Shown one piece after another: positions 8,485 through 16,568 of a stretch of DNA of 64,000 bases (the stretch's first letter is position 1; each line of letters starts with the position of its first letter). A model generated the notes under the pieces. It searched no databases and was not told the origin of the DNA. It was given only the letters and a program-made list of their open reading frames with translations. Origin of the DNA: Selenomonas sputigena_A (GTDB lineage Bacteria; Bacillota; Negativicutes; Selenomonadales; Selenomonadaceae); contig NZ_CP194411.1 in NCBI RefSeq assembly GCF_051603425.1, forward strand, positions 806,001-870,000. Direction: 5' to 3'. The position numbers were made by a program, and so were the translations under genes.

Positions 8485-8829
8485 ATGTCTGACCTTAAAC
8501 TTTTAGATGAAATAACTGTCTCTTATGATGTGGCGAGCGATGTAGCAGAAAAACTAGAGACATTTCTCTCTGCAAGTAATGAAATTAGTCAGTATCATTT
8601 TATAATCGAAGAAAAAATATATAAAATAGTTATCGAAATGAATGTTACTACGTTCCATTGGGCATATGCAGGAGATATTCTTTCTGAACTCATTTCTCTC
8701 ATGTCTTACAAAGCTGGGGGAAGATACTTTCTCATTAAGCGACAAGAGGATTTTTATGGTGAATTCTTGACATATGATGAGGAGCATAAAGGTTTATATT
8801 TCCAATTAACCTTTAAATTTCCCAACTAA
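8485..8829 (+). CDS. Probable immunity protein, paralogue 2
   Basis: 114 residues from ATG 8485 (MSDLKLLDE); an in-frame ATG at 8476 lies only two bases from the GGAG site and is less likely. It is the diverged sister of the gene at 8030: VSYDVA, KIYKIVIE, YKAGGRYFLIKRQEDFYG, EFLTYDEE. A second immunity copy may guard against a related toxin variant carried by neighbouring cells, a known pattern in orphan CDI arrays; this is inference. Its stop is followed directly by the large CdiA fragment. Confidence 0.6.
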   Translation: MSDLKLLDEITVSYDVASDVAEKLETFLSASNEISQYHFIIEEKIYKIVIEMNVTTFHWAYAGDILSELISLMSYKAGGRYFLIKRQEDFYGEFLTYDEEHKGLYFQLTFKFPN

Positions 8830-8900
8830 GCCATTTTTCAATCACTGCAGCAACCTACGAGGAGAAGAACACATCGACAGGCTTCAACCTCTCCTGGAGC

Positions 8901-11234
8901 ATGAACCAGATGCTCGACCCGGCCGGCTCCGACAAAATCCTCCGCTCCTTCTCCAAGCCCACGTTCGGTGCATCGGTCAGCAAGGGGAGCCTGGAATCCT
9001 ACTACCGCAGCGCACATGAGCAGACAGGCCTCTTCGCAGGGAAAGACGGTTTCGACATCTACGTCGAGAAAAACACCGACCTCAAGGGCGCGGTCATTGC
9101 AAGCGAAGCGGATGCGGGAAAGAACCGCCTCAGCACAGGGACGTTCTCTTTCAGCGGTTTGGAGAACGGTGCGGACTACAGCGCGAAAGACTATGGCATT
9201 TCCGTGCAAACGCAGCGGAAAAAACATCTGACGGGAAAAGTAAATTCGGAAACGGGTGAACTTGAAGCAACCGAAGTTCAGGAGCTGAATATCCACCCTT
9301 CCGTTTCCATTCCTCTTCGCGGACATGCAAGCAGCACAACAAAATCCGCCGTTGCTGCAGGAACCATTGACATCCGTGAGAATCCTGGACAAGATATTTC
9401 CGCCCTTAACCGAGACATGCAAAATACGCTCAATGAGCTGGACAGAATCTTTCATAAGAGCGACATCAAAGAAAAACAGGAATGGATCGGTGTCCTTTCC
9501 AGCGAAGGCTATCGGATGATTGGCGACTATAGCCTTTGGCGTTATAAGGAGGCCATCAAGGAAGCCGCAAAACACGAGAAAGGCTCAGAAGCGTACAAGA
9601 AAGCCATGAAAGAGGCTGGCCGCTGGCAAGACGGCGGAGCCTACAAGACCATGCTCCACGCCTCCTTCGGAGGGCTTCTTTCATCATTTTCCGGAGCGAG
9701 TTTTGCTGCCGGAGCCATAACCGGAACCGTAAACGAGCTCATGCTCAAAGAGCTGCAGAACATCAAAAGTCCCGAACTCAAGCAGGCATTCAGCTTGATC
9801 GCAGGCGCAGCCATCGGCAAAATGGCGGGCGATTCGCCATGGACAGGAGCCGCAATCGCAGAGCAGGCAACACAAAACAATTTCCTGATCCATGAATATC
9901 AGGTCAAGATGGCATACGCCTTAAAAGAAGCATTGGATAGCGGCGATCATCAGCGCATATTGAATGTCGTGGCATATTTCGCGGCATTAAGCTCGTACTC
10001 TATGAAGCATCCCACAAGAGCGGAGCAATTTGATTGGGATTTATTGAGAGGCCCGATCGAGCCTCTTCTGCTTGAGCAACTGATGCGAATCGACAATCCC
10101 AATGATTCGATTCATGCCAGCGATATGATCAATGATGTGCTGAACCGAATTGTCACAACCACATACGGATGGGAAGCGACACTTCTTACAAACCGATATC
10201 TTTCTCGACTGGAAAATGGATTTTATCAGTATGATGGATTTACCATACCGGATGAGGCTTTTCGCCATTTAGAGAGGGAACAACCCGGGCCTCTGCAGAA
10301 GATCTATTTGCAAGAAATGGCCAAGCTGGCTGCAACCGAGCCGAAGAAATATGTGCAGCACGTCTATCAGAACGGAGGATATTGGAACGACAGCGGCATT
10401 TTAGTAGACAACGGAGAGGAACGCCCCTATTTCCTCCAGCGAGGAGACTACGAATATCAATACAACAATGCGGAGATTATAGGGTATGCTGCTGACGGAA
10501 CACCGATGATTGAGGCGGCTGCGGGGACAGACATGAATGGTGATCCGGTGATGAAATCCTATCCGGTTTGGGGCCTTCCGAAACGTGCATATTATGAAAC
10601 CGTAATGGGATCGCAAGCGTCTAATACTGAAACTGAACCCGCAATGACGGGAACACAGGCGATATCAAATCCCTCTCAGCCCCCGATCGCTAACGCTGTG
10701 CCTCCTACGAAAAATCTCCCCAATAGTATTGACATAATTGTTTGGAAACCGTCAAAAGGCAATAGTCCCCATATTGCCCTCCGTGAAAATTACGACGGCA
10801 AACGGAAGAACAATCAGGAACTGCATTTCGGCAACTATGGGAGCGAAAAAGCTCTGCCTATAGGTATTGGATCTGGTCGTGTTTTATCTGTCACATCAGA
10901 TGAACCCATCCAAACAGCTTTAAAGAATGGAAAAGCGTATAAATATGACACTATTACAGATACAGAAAAAATAGCGAATATTATCGAACGCAAAGATGAT
11001 TTTCTAGAGCGGTATACAAAAGAGGATCAAAGTAGTTTACGCTCCGCAGTAATCGAAGAACATGGAGGAGAATATATTCATGTGTATCGCCCTGACGACG
11101 GCTATATCAATTATTACCTTTTAGGAAAAAACTGCCTTTCTTTTGTAAAAGATATCATTGGTGATAATAGTGAAGCTTTGAATCATTTTAGTGATATCTC
11201 GTTTTTTGACATAAAACTATGGAAGGATAAATAA
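8901..11234 (+). CDS. cdiA: CdiA/FHA-type adhesin-toxin C-terminal part, 5'-truncated
   Basis: 777 codons from ATG 8901, but the frame is open back to about 8817 and already reads FHA sequence (SITAATYEEKNTSTGFNLSW), so the true N-terminus with signal and TPS domain is lost. Residues 1-150 are FHA/haemagglutinin repeat (DGFDIYVEKNTDLKGAVIAS, then NRLSTGTFSFSGLENG). Residues 150-190 read TTKSAVAAGTIDIRENPGQ, then ISALNRDMQNTLNELDRIF. Residues 230-330 are pre-toxin ending in ATQNNFL, the VENN-like junction. The last ~165 residues look like a toxin: IIVWKPSKGNSPHIALREN, later YLLGKNCLSFVKDIIG. A His followed much later by an Asn-Cys suggests a permuted papain-like (NlpC/LRAT-like) hydrolase. A membrane immunity gene follows with no gap. 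Confidence 0.7.
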   Translation: MNQMLDPAGSDKILRSFSKPTFGASVSKGSLESYYRSAHEQTGLFAGKDGFDIYVEKNTDLKGAVIASEADAGKNRLSTGTFSFSGLENGADYSAKDYGISVQTQRKKHLTGKVNSETGELEATEVQELNIHPSVSIPLRGHASSTTKSAVAAGTIDIRENPGQDISALNRDMQNTLNELDRIFHKSDIKEKQEWIGVLSSEGYRMIGDYSLWRYKEAIKEAAKHEKGSEAYKKAMKEAGRWQDGGAYKTMLHASFGGLLSSFSGASFAAGAITGTVNELMLKELQNIKSPELKQAFSLIAGAAIGKMAGDSPWTGAAIAEQATQNNFLIHEYQVKMAYALKEALDSGDHQRILNVVAYFAALSSYSMKHPTRAEQFDWDLLRGPIEPLLLEQLMRIDNPNDSIHASDMINDVLNRIVTTTYGWEATLLTNRYLSRLENGFYQYDGFTIPDEAFRHLEREQPGPLQKIYLQEMAKLAATEPKKYVQHVYQNGGYWNDSGILVDNGEERPYFLQRGDYEYQYNNAEIIGYAADGTPMIEAAAGTDMNGDPVMKSYPVWGLPKRAYYETVMGSQASNTETEPAMTGTQAISNPSQPPIANAVPPTKNLPNSIDIIVWKPSKGNSPHIALRENYDGKRKNNQELHFGNYGSEKALPIGIGSGRVLSVTSDEPIQTALKNGKAYKYDTITDTEKIANIIERKDDFLERYTKEDQSSLRSAVIEEHGGEYIHVYRPDDGYINYYLLGKNCLSFVKDIIGDNSEALNHFSDISFFDIKLWKDK

Positions 11235-11789
11235 ATGGAGCAACAAAAAAATGTGTTGTGGATAGCACATCGAACTTCCATCATTATCTATATGGCGCTG
11301 GCATATTATATTTTTTGTGATGTTTTTGGAGGTCTAGCCCTTTTAGCATGGTGGGTAGGAACCATATTGCCTTTTCCATCAATAAATTTTTCATATTCTT
11401 TAGTAGGATTAACAATGATTGCTTCTGCTATTCTAACAACTCTGCCGCTTATACCTATGACACAAAATGTACAAAAAAAGCAGCTATGGCTTTGTACGGC
11501 TCTCACTTATACTTTCATATGTTATATCTACGCTGTGGTATTTACAGAAGATTTATGGACAGCACTTATAAGTGAGCGGGCAGGTGTTTTATTATATCTA
11601 TTAGGTCAGTTAGAACTCCTATTTCTCTTACGAAAAGCATGGCAAAAAATACGAATTTTTATACTATTAGCTGATATTATATTTCTTATAGGATTTGTAA
11701 CCTTTTGCGGCGGAGGGATGACGTTTAACGTAAATCACGTAACAGTTTCCATTTTGGTTAAGTTTTTGAAAATCATAACCGGTCTATAA
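11235..11789 (+). CDS. Multi-pass membrane immunity protein candidate
   Basis: 184 residues. ATG 11235 directly follows the stop of the CdiA fragment, the tight arrangement expected for cdiI. About five membrane helices can be read (near residues 14-38, 55-77, 83-104, 118-135, 142-165). A membrane-embedded immunity protein would fit a toxin that acts in or near the envelope, but this is inference. AT-rich, unlike the pre-toxin part of its partner. Not similar to the other immunity candidates in the array. Confidence 0.6.
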   Translation: MEQQKNVLWIAHRTSIIIYMALAYYIFCDVFGGLALLAWWVGTILPFPSINFSYSLVGLTMIASAILTTLPLIPMTQNVQKKQLWLCTALTYTFICYIYAVVFTEDLWTALISERAGVLLYLLGQLELLFLLRKAWQKIRIFILLADIIFLIGFVTFCGGGMTFNVNHVTVSILVKFLKIITGL

Positions 11790-11853
11790 AGACAGCTTTA
11801 TCAAACGAATGCAGCTGCCAGTCAGCACGATTTCTAAAAGAAAAGGGTGTTTT

Positions 11854-12543
11854 ATGTCAACGAACAAAACATCTGTGATCCTCCTCGCATCCCTCCTCGC
11901 ACCCCTCCTCTCCCTCTCTGCCGGCACGGCTGTCGCCGCCCCTGCACAGCAGGAGCAGCTTGACCAGTCGCGGGCGCAGGAGGAGGCACGGCAGGAGCGG
12001 CTCGGCGAGGAGCGTGTGGAGACGATTGCCGCCCCTCCTCCTTCTACGGATCTTCCTGCAGATGAAAGCGTCCGATTCCACATCTCTCAGATCACGATTG
12101 AGAACCGGACGGAGCGGTTTCACTTCCTCGAACGCATCGCTCGTCCCTACAAGGATAAGGAGCTGTCTCTCAGCGACATCAACAAGCTCATCCATACGAT
12201 GAATCCGTCTCTCATGGCTCGTGGGTTTTCCACGAGCCGTGTTGTTGTGCCGGAACAGAATCTCTCATCCGGAGAGCTCGTCTTCCTCGGTTATCCCATC
12301 TGGTGGAGCGACATGCCGATGCCTGTCTACACCTTCCTCGATCGGGAGAATTTCGCGGGCAAGATCATCCTGCCGTTCTGCACACATGAAGGGAGCGGAC
12401 TCTCCGGCACGGATCGCACGATCGCCGATACGACGAAGACAGAGGTAAAAGACGGCTTTGCTCTCGCAGGACACATCGCACAGAACTCGCCCGATGATGC
12501 ACGATCAGCGCTCTACGAGTGGATGGAAAAGCAGGGCTATTAA
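11854..12543 (+). CDS. In-frame chimera: CdiB signal peptide + POTRA fused to flavodoxin C-terminal half
   Basis: 229 residues from ATG 11854 (MSTNKTSVILLASLL). Residues 1-29 are a Sec signal peptide ending AVAA. Residues 70-143 match the POTRA domain of TpsB/CdiB transporters (RFHISQITIENRTERF, LSLSDINKLIHTMNPSL, ARGFSTSRVVVPEQNLSSG). At about residue 142 (near 12277-12290) the sequence changes to a flavodoxin: FLGYPIWWSDMPMPVYTFLD, KIILPFCTHEGSGLSG, ending in a typical flavodoxin helix. The CdiB barrel and the flavodoxin FMN phosphate loop are both missing, so neither activity is expected. The join is in frame, at the similar strings GELVF and the flavodoxin FLGYP strand. It probably arose by deletion between two neighbouring loci. 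Confidence 0.8.
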   Translation: MSTNKTSVILLASLLAPLLSLSAGTAVAAPAQQEQLDQSRAQEEARQERLGEERVETIAAPPPSTDLPADESVRFHISQITIENRTERFHFLERIARPYKDKELSLSDINKLIHTMNPSLMARGFSTSRVVVPEQNLSSGELVFLGYPIWWSDMPMPVYTFLDRENFAGKIILPFCTHEGSGLSGTDRTIADTTKTEVKDGFALAGHIAQNSPDDARSALYEWMEKQGY

Positions 12544-12629
12544 CTGCTTGATTTGCTCGTCGAGATATCGTAAGGTAATACTAAAGGAAACAAAGAAAAA
12601 TCATACGACTTTTGCAAAGGGGAATTTCA

Positions 12630-13217
12630 ATGAAGAAGAATCTTGCAGATAAGCCCGCACTCTTTCCCATGCCGGTGCTGATGGTCGCAACATACGATGA
12701 GAATGATACGGTGAATGTGATGAACGCAGCGTGGGGCATGATCAGCGATATGGACAAGATCACGCTCTTCCTCGACGAGGGACACAAGACGACGGCGAAC
12801 ATCCGAGCCATACGCGCCTTCACGGTGAGCCTTGCCGATCAGGCACATATGGCAGAGGCGGATTTCTTCGGGATCGCGACAGGAAACAAGATGCCGGATA
12901 AATTCGCGCGGACGGGACTGCATGCGACGAAGAGCGCACATGTGAATGCGCCCATCATCGAGGAATTCCCTGTGGTGATGGAGTGTGCGCTCTTGGAAAT
13001 CATCGAGACGGAGCATACCTTTGCCATCGTCGGGCAAATCATGAACGCACAGGCAGAGGAGAGTGTGCTGGACGCGAAGGGAAACGTGGAGCCGGCAAAA
13101 CTGAACGCGCTCATGTTCAACCAGTTCCAGAAGGCCTACTACAGCATAGGTGTGCAGATCGGCAAGGCGTGGAATGCAGGCGCGTATCTGATGAAAAAAA
13201 GTGAAAGGAGTCTCTGA
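12630..13217 (+). CDS. Flavin reductase family protein
   Basis: 195 residues from ATG 12630, preceded by AAAGGGGA; an upstream TTG at 12612 is unsupported. The sequence fits the FMN-binding split-barrel flavin reductase family: PMPVLMVATYDENDTVNVMN, NAAWGMISD, TTANIRAIRAFTVSLAD. Members bind FMN and reduce flavins or act with partner oxidoreductases. It lies behind the flavodoxin remnant and is coupled to the next gene (stop and start share one base), pointing to a small redox operon of which the flavodoxin was once part. Confidence 0.8.
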   Translation: MKKNLADKPALFPMPVLMVATYDENDTVNVMNAAWGMISDMDKITLFLDEGHKTTANIRAIRAFTVSLADQAHMAEADFFGIATGNKMPDKFARTGLHATKSAHVNAPIIEEFPVVMECALLEIIETEHTFAIVGQIMNAQAEESVLDAKGNVEPAKLNALMFNQFQKAYYSIGVQIGKAWNAGAYLMKKSERSL

Positions 13218-14074
13218 TGGCAGTAGAAAATGTAAAACTCAGCAATGGCGTAGAGATGCCGCTCGAAGGGTTCGGTGTGTTCCAAATTCCCGATCTTGCG
13301 GAATGTGAACGCGTGACACGCACGGCAATCCAGAGCGGTTATCACCTGATCGATACGGCGGCCGTGTACATGAACGAAGAGGCAGTCGGTGCAGCAATAG
13401 CAGCGTCGGGCGTAGCTCGTGAGAAACTTTTCGTCACAACAAAGCTTTGGGTACAGGATATGTCCTACGATAGAGCAGACGCAGCGTTCGAGACTTCACT
13501 GAAGAAACTCGGGCTGGACTACATCGACCTCTATCTTCTCCATCAACCGATGGGCGATGTGTTCGCTGCATGGCGGCGTATCGAGGAGCTTTACCGTGCG
13601 GGACGGATACGCGCTATCGGCGTGTCGAACTTCTACCCCGCTCCGCTTGCAGATTTCTGCGAGACAGTGGAGATAAAGCCGATGGTGAATCAGGTGGAGC
13701 TGCACCCATTCTTTCAGCAGGAGACGGCACTTGCGAACATGAAGCACTACGGTGTCCATGCACAAGCGTGGGGGCCGCTCGCCGAGGGAAAGCACGGCAT
13801 CTTCAGCCATCCCGTGCTGACAGCGATCGGGGAGAAGTATGGAAAAACAGCGGCGCAAGTGGCACTGCGCTGGAACACCCAACGCGGCGTTTCCATCCTG
13901 CCGAAGTCCGTACACACAGAGCGCATCGAGGAGAATCTTGCCATCTGGGATTTCACCCTTACGGATACGGATATGACGGAGATTGGAAAACTCGACCTCG
14001 GTCATAGTGAGATCGTCGATCACAGCTCCCCCGCATTCGTACGATTCCTGCACGAGCGTAAGATTCACGACTGA
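13217..14074 (+). CDS. Aldo/keto reductase
   Basis: 285 residues; ATG 13217 overlaps the TGA of the previous gene by one base (TGATG). A TIM-barrel NADPH-dependent oxidoreductase. Visible signatures are HLIDTAAVYMNEEAVGAAI with catalytic Asp and Tyr, then LFVTTKLW with the Lys, DYIDLYLLHQP with the His, AIGVSNF, and the NADP-binding C-terminal segment SILPKSVHTERIEEN. This matches the short bacterial AKR5-type enzymes (2,5-diketo-gluconate reductase or methylglyoxal reductase relatives). Substrate unknown. A strong terminator follows. Confidence 0.9.
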   Translation: MAVENVKLSNGVEMPLEGFGVFQIPDLAECERVTRTAIQSGYHLIDTAAVYMNEEAVGAAIAASGVAREKLFVTTKLWVQDMSYDRADAAFETSLKKLGLDYIDLYLLHQPMGDVFAAWRRIEELYRAGRIRAIGVSNFYPAPLADFCETVEIKPMVNQVELHPFFQQETALANMKHYGVHAQAWGPLAEGKHGIFSHPVLTAIGEKYGKTAAQVALRWNTQRGVSILPKSVHTERIEENLAIWDFTLTDTDMTEIGKLDLGHSEIVDHSSPAFVRFLHERKIHD

Positions 14075-14083
14075 AATATGTAG

Positions 14084-14129
14084 AAAAGGTTGCTGCTCAA
14101 GGAAATACTTCTTTGAGCAGCAACTTTTT
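14084..14129 (+). terminator. Rho-independent terminator after aldo/keto reductase
   Basis: A 12-bp stem GTTGCTGCTCAA (14089-14100) pairs with TTGAGCAGCAAC (14113-14124), loop of 12 bases, followed by five T. Flanking A and T runs extend it. Confidence 0.85.
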
Positions 14130-14193
14130 CTGTGATGCTATGATTTTCCTGCACCTTCGATCTTTATCCTTCAACAGCCCCCTCAATCCCGTC

Positions 14194-14598
14194 CTTCTCG
14201 CCCGCCTCTACGACCATGCCAGGAAGGAGTTCTCCTATGGCTTCCGCATGCTCACGCTCTGCTGGTCGGATGGCAATACGCTCCTGCCCGTCAGCCATAC
14301 GCTGCTCTTACCGAGAATGCGATCTGGGGGAGCTGTTCTACCTATCTGTGGATGAGTTGCCGGATGTGTGCTTCGTGGAAGCCATGCGCCTCCTTTTGCT
14401 GCTGTTTGTTGAACGGCTCCAAGAGAAGCCTATGCTGGATGAAGGGGAGATACAGGGACAGCTGCAAGGCTTCTTGAAAGAGTTGCCTGCCCTATTGTCG
14501 CAAAAACTACGAAAATGTGCATAGAAGGCGTGTTTTCTTTGGTATAAGGCCTTGGTTTTCAAGGTCTGTGGAATATTTTTGATGTGCGAAGTTTGAGT
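14194..14598 (+). mobile_element. IS4-family element remnant with internal deletion
   Basis: The sequence matches the intact IS4-like element at 41995-43577 in two blocks. The first (14194-14320) encodes LLARLYDHARKEFSYGFRML and CWSDGNTLLPVSHTLL. The second (14325-14524) encodes LGELFYLS, ELPDVCFVEAMRLLLLLF and the C-terminus LLSQKLRKCA. About 650 bp between them, including catalytic residues, have been deleted. The right end TGCGAAGTTTGAGT (14584-14597) equals the right terminal repeat of the intact copy. Confidence 0.8.
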
Positions 14599-14599
14599 T

Positions 14600-14968
14600 C
14601 TATACTTTTAAATGTATACCTTTATCTCTTAAATTTTCTATGCAATCAGCCAGATATTCAATATTATGCTCTTTGTAAATTGGACTGCCTATAATTTCCT
14701 CTTTAAGATTATCGTACTTTTCTGCTGTCCTTCCTCTGTAATTTTTATCTTTCCATTCCGCAGAAACATGATATCCTCTTTTTTCCATCTCCTCCATAAC
14801 CAACATATGGTAAATAAAAAGATGATACGGGGAATATGTAAACACATAGTCCACAGTTTTATGTTTCTTTTTCCATCCATTGCCCCTCAGAGCACAACAT
14901 TCCCTATGTTGTCCAAGAAGCTGATTTTTGGGCAATAAGTGGATAAGTTTTTCATGCCATAGTCTCAT
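14600..14968 (-). CDS. Pyrimidine dimer DNA glycosylase-like protein (TIGR02328)
   Basis: 122 residues from ATG 14966-14968, with AGGAGAACAAT upstream. The sequence matches the small family annotated as TIGR02328 / pyrimidine dimer DNA glycosylase-endonuclease V: MRLWHEKLIHLLP, QLLGQHRECCALRGNGW, TVDYVFTYSPYHLFIYH, EEMEKRGYHVSAEWKDKNYR. Family length is about 120, so it looks complete. Expected role is repair of UV-induced dimers, by family. It is trapped between IS remnants: its stop is next to the IS4 remnant end and its start overlaps the IS5 remnant. Confidence 0.8.
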   Translation of the reverse strand: MRLWHEKLIHLLPKNQLLGQHRECCALRGNGWKKKHKTVDYVFTYSPYHLFIYHMLVMEEMEKRGYHVSAEWKDKNYRGRTAEKYDNLKEEIIGSPIYKEHNIEYLADCIENLRDKGIHLKV

Positions 14969-15512
14969 ATTGTTCTCCTGTTAACAAAGTTGATTTTTCT
15001 AAGGAAACGCTGATAAACCACGGATAATAAGGCGCGCGTTCTGCCCGCATGAAACATCCTCTTCACGATCAGAAACGGATGCTCCACTTTGCTGCGAACC
15101 GAGGCTTTCGCATGTTCGATCTGCCGTTCCCAATTCGTTCCTTTGTATTCTTTCGTCATGCGGTTCTGTGAGGGTCTTTTGGCAATCCGATAATCCACGT
15201 CTGAAAGATCGGGTTCTCCCGTATTTCCGTGCGCTTTTCCACACCGAGATGGCCGGAGTCTCCATAGCCCGTGCGGTCATCTTTGCGGATCAGTTCATGG
15301 ATCTTTGCAATGTCGTGCACGTTGGCAGATGTTGCCGTAATTGTATGGACATAGCCGGTGCCGGCGTCCGCACCGGAATGGATCTTCATGCCGAAGTACC
15401 ACTGATTCCCCTTCTTCGTGGAGTGCATCTCAGGATCGCGGGACTTTGTCGCATTCTTGGTCGAACTCGGCACATGGATGATCGTTGCATCCACAATCGT
15501 ACCGCCGTGCAT
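14965..15512 (-). pseudogene. IS5-family transposase, C-terminal part, frameshifted
   Basis: Two frames together give the C-terminal half of an IS5-type DDE transposase: GGTIVDATIIHVPSSTKN with a catalytic Asp, GNQWYFGMKIHSGAD, then after a shift near 15160-15195 YRIAKRPSQNRMTKEY and KASVRSKVEHPFLIVKRMF. The N-terminal third is absent, because the upstream DNA belongs to an IS30 element from about 15512. Non-functional. Confidence 0.8.
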
Positions 15513-15923
15513 ATGGATTTGCGTGTTTGCCGTTCTACCAAGGTCAAGATGACAGGTTTGCTTCTTTGTCGCCCCACCACCAGATCAATCTCCCAATGCC
15601 CAAATTCTTTCCTTTGGTTCACTTGTTCCGGGCGCTCTTCTATGCTTTTGCCTGCCCGGTTGTTCCAAGCAACTTTTCGCACTTTGCGCACGGCTTGTTT
15701 CGCCGCTTTCTTTTTCTGCAGCAGGTCTTTGTTGCTGATTCCTCAGTTGCTCTGTTAAACCCAATGCCCGCTCACGCTCAATGGTTCGCTTGGAGTACCC
15801 CATACGCTCGGCAATCTCCTGCGTTCTCATTCCTGCATTGAAATAAGCCTCCAGATGATACCGATCTTTTTCCGTAAGTTGTTTCCATTTGCGCTTTGAC
15901 GTGGTAGAATGAATCTGTTCCAT
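15513..15923 (-). pseudogene. IS30-family transposase, N-terminal part, rearranged
   Basis: Starts at ATG 15921-15923. The HTH region KWKQLTEKDRYHLEAYFNAG and AERMGYSKRTIERERALG is typical of IS30. The frame then shifts near 15680-15700, and the core reads GKSIEERPEQVNQRKEFGHW, EIDLVVGRQRSKPV, TLVERQTRKS, after which the IS5 fragment begins. Part of the region between HTH and core is missing. Possible left-end sequence of the element lies at 15950-16010. Confidence 0.8.
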
Positions 15924-16001
15924 TTTGGTTCCCTTCTTTCAGTTGCTTTTGGTGTTCAACTAAAGTTTAACTGAACAGTTTCCAAAATGGAACTTTTTGC
16001 G

Positions 16002-16359
16002 TCAATTTATTTTACAACTTCCCACAGGTATGTGTAAGATTTTCTCGTGGGAAAAATGCCCCCTTGATGCGTCTACCTTCGCGGCATAGTCATTTTTTGT
16101 CTTTACGCAAAGCATTTGGACTATTATCTAAGTGCACTGCCATCCGTGCACTTATCGTAATCCTCTCATGTCGTACACCTTCTGTTTTTCCACATAGAAT
16201 ACACGAATCTCATTTTCCTATTTCAGATACTCCGTCCGATTCTGTACCACCCGTACATTCTGACGAATCAGCGTTTCAAGGCGCTCTGCTAAACCTATAG
16301 TGTATTCGATGTTAGTCGTTTACCCTTTGAATGTTTTCAAAAAATTTCTCTCCAAATCC
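16002..16359. other. Non-coding stretch with possible recombinase scraps
   Basis: No intact gene. On the minus strand about 16210-16300 reads GLAERLETLIRQNVRVVQNR and TEYL before a stop, reminiscent of the region preceding the C-terminus of large serine recombinases. A hairpin-like GTGCAC repeat occurs near 16130-16160. I see nothing else I can support. Confidence 0.3.
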
Positions 16360-16515
16360 CTACACGCTCACTTCTGTCCCATCCCGAAACATCACCGTCA
16401 TGCCCTTACCCACAGTCACGCACTCTACCATACTCGCCCAAATCTGGCTGTCGAACTCCTCCACAGTCTGGGTCTGATCTTTGAGCGTCTTGAAATCACC
16501 GCTTGCCACACACTT
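16360..16515 (-). pseudogene. Large serine recombinase, C-terminal remnant
   Basis: A minus-strand frame ending at a stop at 16360-16362 reads ASGDFKTLKDQTQTVEEFDS, QIWASMVECVTVGKGMTV and MFRDGTEVSV. The pattern FD-x-x-x-W, then VTV, then F-x-DGTE is the usual end of resolvase/recombinase proteins. The catalytic domain is absent. It marks a lost integrative element immediately upstream of the ABC transporter genes. Confidence 0.5.
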
Positions 16516-16568
16516 CAATTCATTTTATAATTGATAATAAATTTCACTATTTAGGGGGAGGATTTCCT

